From assembly GCA_016699815.1 (NCBI GenBank), contig CP065012.1:1178001-1242000 (forward strand): a DNA stretch of 64,000 bases, written 5' to 3'. Positions 58,767 to 64,000 of the stretch are shown one piece after another. The translations under genes were made by a program, and so were the position numbers. Position 1 is the first letter of the stretch; each line of letters opens with the position of its first letter. A model generated the notes under the pieces. It made no database searches and was not told where the DNA came from. It was given only the letters and a program-made list of their open reading frames with translations. This stretch comes from Chitinophagaceae bacterium. GTDB lineage: Bacteria; Bacteroidota; Bacteroidia; Chitinophagales; Chitinophagaceae.

Positions 58767-59531
58767 TTAGCGGCCTTGCATTGCATTCAGCATATTTCCA
58801 TAAACTGAATTGAGCTTGGTTAGGTTGCCGGCTAAAGCGCTGATTTGGTCTTTTGCTTTGTTGGCATCATCTACGCTGCTCATCATGGCCTGGCTTGCTT
58901 CTGCCATTCTACCATAGAAGCTGTTTAATGCTTTAAGGTGGTTATTGCTTTCTTTTAATTCCAGTTCATAAATAGTATTTAATGAACCCAGGTTTTTGGT
59001 TAATACCTGCACTTGTTCATGAAAACCCCTTGCACTTTCTGAGGCATTATTGAACGAAGCCATGGTATTGGCGCTATTGTTAAATGCTGTAGCCATTGTT
59101 CCTATTGCCGCAGTAGCTTCTTTTGTTTTGGAGCTAAAGTCGCCTGTAGATTTTACTACATCGCTCACATCGGAAATACCGTTAACGGTAGTGCCCAGTT
59201 TTTGAAAGCCTTCGCTCAATTTTTTTAGGTTCGTTGGGGTAATTTCTGCATCCTGCAGCATTTTATCTAAATTATTTAAAGCCGGGTTACCTACGGATAC
59301 GGCTTTATGCACATTTCCTTCGTATTCTTCCTTCACTGGCGAGTATATCATATACAAAATACCATATAACAAGAAAACGCCACACTCGGTATAAAGGCCA
59401 ATTTTTAGCCAAAGGTCTGCAATGGGAGTATGCAGAATTTTTTGAAGCGCACCAAAAATTACTGCTGCAGCGGCAACCGATACTGCAACGTCCATCCATT
59501 TGCTAATGTTTGAAGGAATTTTAACTGACAT
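58767..59531 (-). CDS. gldL: Gliding motility / T9SS motor protein GldL
   Basis: A 254-aa inner-membrane protein with two transmembrane helices (about 15-33 and 40-62) and a long cytoplasmic helical tail. The membrane glutamate known to matter for proton flow in Flavobacterium GldL is at exactly the same number here, E49 in GLYTECGVFLLYG. GldL makes a pentamer around GldM. A 153-bp gap with a strong hairpin separates it from gldK, so gldL-M-N may have a transcript level different from gldK. Confidence 0.93.
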   Translation of the reverse strand: MSVKIPSNISKWMDVAVSVAAAAVIFGALQKILHTPIADLWLKIGLYTECGVFLLYGILYMIYSPVKEEYEGNVHKAVSVGNPALNNLDKMLQDAEITPTNLKKLSEGFQKLGTTVNGISDVSDVVKSTGDFSSKTKEATAAIGTMATAFNNSANTMASFNNASESARGFHEQVQVLTKNLGSLNTIYELELKESNNHLKALNSFYGRMAEASQAMMSSVDDANKAKDQISALAGNLTKLNSVYGNMLNAMQGR

Positions 59532-59601
59532 TTGTTTTGATTTAAATTTTTACGGGAATTGTTTAGAAATTAAAATATAAACTCTTTAGTTTGGGGTAAT
59601 A

Positions 59602-59633
59602 ATAACCCATTTCATTTTACTAAAATGGGTTAT
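59602..59633. repeat. 11-bp hairpin between gldK and gldL
   Basis: ATAACCCATTT (59602-59612) and AAATGGGTTAT (59623-59633) are exact complements with a 10-base loop. Read on the - strand no clean T-run follows. It may be a partial terminator, a processing site or an mRNA stabiliser inside the gldKLMN operon. Confidence 0.6.
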
Positions 59634-59684
59634 CAATAAAATTATGTTTCTTTAAAATTGTACTCTATAGAAGAAAGATTTTTC

Positions 59685-60980
59685 TTACTTGCGTTTTGAT
59701 TGGGAAGGAGGAAGGTCAATTACACACCTGAATCCGATATACGATTTTGCAGTGTCCTGGTATTCATAAGCACGGGTACCAGTTTGCAGGAAGTAACCCA
59801 CATCTTTCCAGCTACCGCCACGAATTACTTTACGTTTCATACGTGGAGGGTCAGAATCTTTTGCGGTATATCGTACATCCGGGTTCATATCGTGCTGGAA
59901 GTTATAACTTCCTTCGTAATAAAGTGAAGAAGTCCATTCTGCAACGTTACCAGCCATATTATACAATCCGAAATCATTGGGCCAGTATGCATCTGCCCTT
60001 ACGGTGTATAATCCGCCATCTTCGGGATAATTACCACGGCCGGGTTTAAAGTTGGCCAGTAAACATCCTTTTTTATTCCTCAGGTATGGTCCGCCCCAGG
60101 GGTAAGGAGCTTGTGAACGTCCGCCACGTGCTGCATATTCCCATTGTGCTTCTGTAGGAAGACGAAAATCTGATTCTGCAGTTCTCTTTTTACTTTCCAA
60201 AAAGGAGTTGAGGAAATTTGTCCTCCATTCGCAGAAGGCCGTAGCTTGTTTCCAGTTTACACCAACTACAGGGTAATTGCCATAAGCCGGGTGGTTAAAA
60301 TATTTTTTTGCCATTGGCTCGTTGTAAGAGTAGGCAAAGTCCCTTATCCAGCAAAGTGAATCGGGATAAACAGGTATTTGTTGTTTTACGATGAATGCAG
60401 AACGGGGCACGGTTGCGTCCCTGTTTTGGGCTGCTGCTTTAAAATTAAACACTTCCGATTGGTAAACAATTTTATTGGCATCTAATTCTTTTTTGCCAAA
60501 AATCCTGTTTTCGGGTGTTACAATTATGGCTTCAATTTTTTCAATTGTAGCTTTATCGCCCCACTTGATGGTTTTTGCTTTTGTCCAGTCTATATATTCG
60601 TTACCATCGGAACCTTGTTTAACAAAGCCCATAAGTTTAGCACCAATGGAATCCCTTACCCAGTTGGTAAACTGGCGGTATTCATTATTGGTAATTTCAG
60701 TGGCATCCATCCAAAAGCCGCTGATAGAAACCTGCTTGTTTCTTGCTGTGTAGGCGTAGTTTACATCTTCATCACTTGGGCCCATATGGAAAGTTCCTGG
60801 GGGAATATAAACCATGCCGGGAGGTTTCGTTAAACTCCATCTACTTCCTGGGGCAACACCATGCAACTGGCCATCATTGGGCAGTGATCCCGATTTCTTT
60901 TTTCCGCTGAGCATTTTACAACTGCTAACAGATGCTGCTACAGTCACTACTGCCAATGCGTAGATTAAGCGATTGTTCAT
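59685..60980 (-). CDS. gldK: Gliding motility / T9SS lipoprotein GldK (PorK)
   Basis: A 431-aa outer-membrane lipoprotein with lipobox SVSSC (C21) and a SUMF1/FGE-like domain: MVYIPPGTFHMGPSDEDVNY, WMDATEITNNEYRQFTNWV, FRLPTEAQWEYAARGG, YNMAGNVAEWTSSLYY and VIRGGSWKDVGYFLQTGTR. GldK/PorK forms the large periplasmic ring of the T9SS with GldN. It is paralogous to GldJ (30276). It is the first gene of gldKLMN and is preceded by the best promoter in the window. Confidence 0.93.
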   Translation of the reverse strand: MNNRLIYALAVVTVAASVSSCKMLSGKKKSGSLPNDGQLHGVAPGSRWSLTKPPGMVYIPPGTFHMGPSDEDVNYAYTARNKQVSISGFWMDATEITNNEYRQFTNWVRDSIGAKLMGFVKQGSDGNEYIDWTKAKTIKWGDKATIEKIEAIIVTPENRIFGKKELDANKIVYQSEVFNFKAAAQNRDATVPRSAFIVKQQIPVYPDSLCWIRDFAYSYNEPMAKKYFNHPAYGNYPVVGVNWKQATAFCEWRTNFLNSFLESKKRTAESDFRLPTEAQWEYAARGGRSQAPYPWGGPYLRNKKGCLLANFKPGRGNYPEDGGLYTVRADAYWPNDFGLYNMAGNVAEWTSSLYYEGSYNFQHDMNPDVRYTAKDSDPPRMKRKVIRGGSWKDVGYFLQTGTRAYEYQDTAKSYIGFRCVIDLPPSQSKRK

Positions 60981-61006
60981 TGTTTTTTAAACTTTGAGGG
61001 TAAAAG

Positions 61007-61035
61007 CAAATGTAATGGATTATTTCGATTCCAAA
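61007..61035 (-). promoter_or_regulatory. Promoter of gldKLMN (TTTG-N17-TACATTTG)
   Basis: On the - strand TTTG (61035-61032) and TACATTTG (61014-61007) are exactly 17 bp apart, a full match to the Bacteroidota -33/-7 consensus. The leader to the gldK ATG would be about 20 bases. Confidence 0.68.
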
Positions 61036-61132
61036 TCCCAGCCAAAACCTATTTTGGGGATTTTTTTTACTGAACACATTACACCTATCCTTTTTGAAAC
61101 GCCGAAATTATTTAAATATTGTGAAATTCCAA

Positions 61133-63184
61133 TCATCCTTTATTAAATTTTAGCAATTTCAAAGCGTCGGCAACAGATTTAACCGGCCTTTCACAACTAT
61201 AGTTTCGGCAAACATATATATATGTATCGTTTTTGTTTACGGGTTTATTACTCAGTAAAGGTAAATCCCCGGCTTTACCTCCCTGGAGTACTTTATTAGG
61301 AACAAAATAGTATAGAATTTTTTTTAATATATTTAAATAACTTTCTCCGACAATGGCTACCTCATTTAATCCAATAGCAAGCCGTTGTAATTGTACTGCC
61401 CAGTATGCAAACGAAGCAGGATAATCTTTTATAACTTTATGCAGGGAGCTAATCATATTTACTGCTCTTTCTTTGTAGGCTGGAATATTAAAAACTATGG
61501 ACAGGTAGATTAGGTTTTCTGCCATTACCGCATTGGAAGAAGGCATTACGCTATCATAAACTTCTGTTTTTCTCACCAGTATGTCCTGTTGCAATTTTCC
61601 CGTAAAGTAGAAAAAAAGATTTTGTTCATCTGAATAGTTCTCTATTACATATTTAAGGTAAAAATGTGCCTGGTGCAGATATTGCTCATCACCTGTTATT
61701 TCCTGCAGGCTGATGCAGGCTTTAATAAAATATGCATAATCATCCAAAAAAGCCAAAAATTTTGAAATGCCATTTTTGCTGGTATGCAATAAGCCCCCGT
61801 TTTTGCCTTTAAAAGCAGTTTCTAAAAATTGAAACAATTCAATTGCCTTCACTTTAATTTCATCTTGCTGTGTTGCGGCAAATGCTTTGCAATAAGCCGT
61901 AACCAGTAAAGCATTATAGCTTAAAATAATTTTATCATCGGTGCCCGGTTTTATTCTTTTGTTTCTATTACTTAAAAGAATAGTATTGCATTTTTCGATT
62001 TTTTCAAAAAGGGTTTGGGTAGACAGACCTACTGATCCGGCAAATGCACTCATGGGTTGGGAAACGTGTAAAATATTTTTCCCTTCCCAGTTCCCTTTAT
62101 TTGAAATGTTGAAATAGCTACAATAAAGTGGGGCATCCTCTTTTAGCAATCGTTCAATTTCCTTTTTGTTCCAAACATAAAATTGCCCTTCAATGCCTTC
62201 ACTATCTGCATCCAATGCCGTATAATAGCCACCCTGTGGATTTTTTAATGTAGTTTCTAAAAATGTATCCATATGCCGTATATAATACAGGTATGAATTA
62301 TTTTTGGTAGAAAGATAAATATCGGCCAGGTTTTGTAGCAATAATGCATTATCGTACAACATTTTTTCAAAGTGCGGAACGAGCCATTGTGCATCGGTAC
62401 TGTACCTTGCAATACCTCCACCTAACTGGTCGTAAATACCGCCCTTCAACATTTTTTCCAGAGAAAAGTTTACATGTGCAATTGATTTTTCATCCTTAAA
62501 AAAACAGGCATGCTCCAGCAAAAACTGTAAGGAAAACATTTGTAAAAATTTTGGTGGTTGTCCAAATCCTCCCCATTCTGCATCACTATTTTTCAATAAA
62601 TTTTCGGCAATAAGCAAGCAGATTTTTTCAGAAAAAATTTCGTTGTGTTTTGTGGGCACTAAATTTTGAATGGCACCGCTGATATTTGAATTTTGGATAT
62701 GACTTACCAAATTATCGGCTTGTGCCGTGGCTTCATGCTTTTTGTTATTCCAGATATCTGTAATTGCATTTAATACATCGGTCCAGGAGCTGCGGTTATA
62801 TAATTTTTGCGGCGGAAAATAAGTGCCCCCATAAAAAGGCCGGGCACCCGGAGTAAGAAAAACATTGAGTGGCCAGCCTCCGCTACCGGAAATTGCCTGT
62901 ACGGCATCCATATAAAAATGGTCCAAATCGGGTCTTTCTTCTCTGTCAATTTTTATACAAATAAAATTTTTGTTCATAATGGCTGCAACTGCTGCATCTT
63001 CAAAACTTTCATTTTCCATTACATGGCACCAATGGCAGGCAGAGTATCCAATACTGACTAAAATGGGCTTATCTTCTTTTTTGGCTAATGCCAATGCTTC
63101 GTTTCCCCAAGGGTACCAGTCCACTGGATTGTGTGCATGTTGCAACAGGTAAGGGCTGCTTTCATTTATTAATTTATTTGGCAT
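61133..63184 (-). CDS. DUF255 thioredoxin-domain protein (YyaL/SPATA20 family)
   Basis: A 683-aa cytoplasmic protein. The N-terminal thioredoxin-like domain (1-~165) has the redox motif SACHWCH (C50, C53) and KIDREERPDLDHFYMDAVQ; the rest is an (alpha/alpha)6-barrel-like region (GGFGQPPKFLQMFSLQFLL, GGIYDQLGGGIARYSTDAQWLVPHFEKMLYDNALL) resembling N-acylglucosamine 2-epimerase folds. I chose the ATG at 63184, which gives the usual family N-terminus MPNKLINESSPYLLQHAHNPVDW; the frame is open to 63229. Function is not established. It lies between gldK and hemD on the same strand. Confidence 0.9.
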   Translation of the reverse strand: MPNKLINESSPYLLQHAHNPVDWYPWGNEALALAKKEDKPILVSIGYSACHWCHVMENESFEDAAVAAIMNKNFICIKIDREERPDLDHFYMDAVQAISGSGGWPLNVFLTPGARPFYGGTYFPPQKLYNRSSWTDVLNAITDIWNNKKHEATAQADNLVSHIQNSNISGAIQNLVPTKHNEIFSEKICLLIAENLLKNSDAEWGGFGQPPKFLQMFSLQFLLEHACFFKDEKSIAHVNFSLEKMLKGGIYDQLGGGIARYSTDAQWLVPHFEKMLYDNALLLQNLADIYLSTKNNSYLYYIRHMDTFLETTLKNPQGGYYTALDADSEGIEGQFYVWNKKEIERLLKEDAPLYCSYFNISNKGNWEGKNILHVSQPMSAFAGSVGLSTQTLFEKIEKCNTILLSNRNKRIKPGTDDKIILSYNALLVTAYCKAFAATQQDEIKVKAIELFQFLETAFKGKNGGLLHTSKNGISKFLAFLDDYAYFIKACISLQEITGDEQYLHQAHFYLKYVIENYSDEQNLFFYFTGKLQQDILVRKTEVYDSVMPSSNAVMAENLIYLSIVFNIPAYKERAVNMISSLHKVIKDYPASFAYWAVQLQRLAIGLNEVAIVGESYLNILKKILYYFVPNKVLQGGKAGDLPLLSNKPVNKNDTYIYVCRNYSCERPVKSVADALKLLKFNKG

Positions 63185-63250
63185 TACTAAAATTACTAAA
63201 AATAAAAATGCAACCTGATGGGGTTGCATGGAAAGAAAAGACTAAGAAAA

Positions 63251-64000
63251 TTATTTTTTGGGCTTTGAAAGTAAGTATTTTTCCAAAGCGCTGATCATAC
63301 TTGGAGTTTGCGGCAAAGGGGCTTTAATTTCCAGTACCAGTCCGGCATCTTCGGCAGCTTTAAAAGTATTGGCGCCAAAAGCGCCTATTTTAGTACCGTT
63401 TTGCTTGAACGAAGGAAAATTTTCCATGAGGCTTCTCACACCGCCGGGTGTAAAAAAACAAATTACATCATAATTGCGCTTTACCACATCCTTTACATCA
63501 TTGCTGATAATTTTATATAAAACCGGAGTGGCATATTCGCAATGGTTGGCTTTGAGCAGATTGGTTATTTCGCTATCAAAAGTTTCGGAACAGGGATAAA
63601 TAAATTTTTCATTATCCTTATGTTTATTGATTACGTCAAACAAACTTTTATTGGTACCATCTGCGCCGTAAAAAACTTTACGTTTCCTGTACAAAATAAA
63701 TTTTTGCAGGTATAAGGCCACGGCTTCGGTTATGCAAAAATATTTAGTATCCTGCGAAACCGATATTTTCATTTCTTCACAAATGCGAAAAAAATGATCA
63801 ATGGCATTTCTGCTGGTGAAGATAACAGCGGTAAAAGCCGAGAAGTCAATTTTTTGTTTTCGAAAATCTCTTGCCGGGATACCTTCAACAACAATAAAGG
63901 GAAAAAAATCAAGGGTTAAATTATATTTTAGCGCAAGATCAAAATAGGGAGACTTGGAGCCTTCAGGTTTCGGCTGGGTAATTAATATGCGTTTAATCAT
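63251..64000 (-). CDS. hemD: Uroporphyrinogen-III synthase
   Basis: A 249-aa HemD-fold protein that closes hydroxymethylbilane to uroporphyrinogen III in heme synthesis. The sequence is divergent, as is normal for HemD, but has the pattern of two Rossmann-like lobes: KRILITQPKPEGSKSPYF, AVIFTSRNAIDHFF, KYFCITEAVALYLQ, then FFTPGGVRSLMENFPSF and GAFGANTFKAAEDAG. The ATG is the last codon of the window (63998-64000) and gives a natural N-terminus, though an upstream start cannot be excluded. Confidence 0.85.
   Translation of the reverse strand: MIKRILITQPKPEGSKSPYFDLALKYNLTLDFFPFIVVEGIPARDFRKQKIDFSAFTAVIFTSRNAIDHFFRICEEMKISVSQDTKYFCITEAVALYLQKFILYRKRKVFYGADGTNKSLFDVINKHKDNEKFIYPCSETFDSEITNLLKANHCEYATPVLYKIISNDVKDVVKRNYDVICFFTPGGVRSLMENFPSFKQNGTKIGAFGANTFKAAEDAGLVLEIKAPLPQTPSMISALEKYLLSKPKK

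Noticed and set aside
1..64000. Mobile elements, prophage, CRISPR arrays, restriction or toxin systems
   Set aside because: No transposase, integrase, cas, restriction or toxin-antitoxin motif was found in any reading frame examined, and base composition looks even by eye throughout.

Overview
The window comes from a member of the Bacteroidota, most likely a Chitinophagaceae-type soil or freshwater bacterium. Evidence: a set of type IX secretion / gliding genes (gldK-gldL-gldM-gldN, gldJ, porV, a PorP/SprF protein and a secreted protein with the gliding-associated C-terminal domain), bacillithiol synthesis (bshA), the long form of IleS, a lysine-rich DksA-like protein, AT-rich DNA, and promoter -7 boxes of the Bacteroidota type TAnnTTTG. 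No rRNA, CRISPR array, transposase or phage gene was seen. One tRNA gene, tRNA-Ser(GGA), is present.

Layout. 1-2.4 kb: the tail of tryptophanase, a family 2 glycosyltransferase and a cystathionine gamma-synthase/methionine gamma-lyase-type enzyme. 2.6-8.8 kb: a sulfur-handling cluster on the + strand. It holds a Crp/Fnr regulator, a TauE permease, OsmC, a CstB-like persulfide dioxygenase-rhodanese, a rhodanese, a TPMT-type methyltransferase, two small Cys-motif membrane proteins and a YeeE/YedE transporter split in two. 9.0-13.5 kb: a nitric-oxide/Fe-S repair cluster on the + strand. It holds Ric, a hemerythrin, a DUF1858/DUF2249 protein, a polytopic NnrS/heme-copper-oxidase-like protein, a DUF59 Fe-S factor and an NsrR/IscR-like Rrf2 regulator. 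13.6-28.7 kb: mostly housekeeping genes (SDR, aconitase, AhpD-like, upp, PorP-like, 3-methyladenine glycosylase, CysZ-like, RsmI-like, M28 peptidase, bshA, envC, DUF4292, dut, ispF). 28.7-36 kb: porV, gldJ, murF, tRNA-Ser and a large PKD/lectin T9SS cargo. 36-56 kb: patatin, gyrB, AraC, ileS, DksA-like, MsbA-like exporter, rbfA, LolC/E-like permease, gpmI, an ECF sigma factor with a membrane-anchored beta-barrel partner, and uvrC. 56-61 kb: gldNMLK on the - strand. 61-64 kb: a DUF255 thioredoxin-domain protein and uroporphyrinogen-III synthase.

How the genes may work together. The sulfur cluster resembles the staphylococcal cst module (TauE, CstB, rhodanese), but here it sits behind a Crp/Fnr regulator and carries extra parts. 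Two enzymes just upstream (tryptophanase and the CGS/MGL-type lyase) belong to families that can release sulfide or methanethiol, and bshA, about 16 kb away, would supply a low-molecular-weight thiol acceptor. The adjacent NO/Fe-S cluster carries its own Rrf2-type sensor and an 11-bp-arm palindrome upstream of ric. The best candidates for new biology are these two joined stress modules, and the ECF sigma factor paired with a protein that seems to have a cytoplasmic N-terminus, one inner-membrane helix, a long periplasmic linker and an outer-membrane beta-barrel.

All functional calls come from reading motifs by eye. No database search was run.
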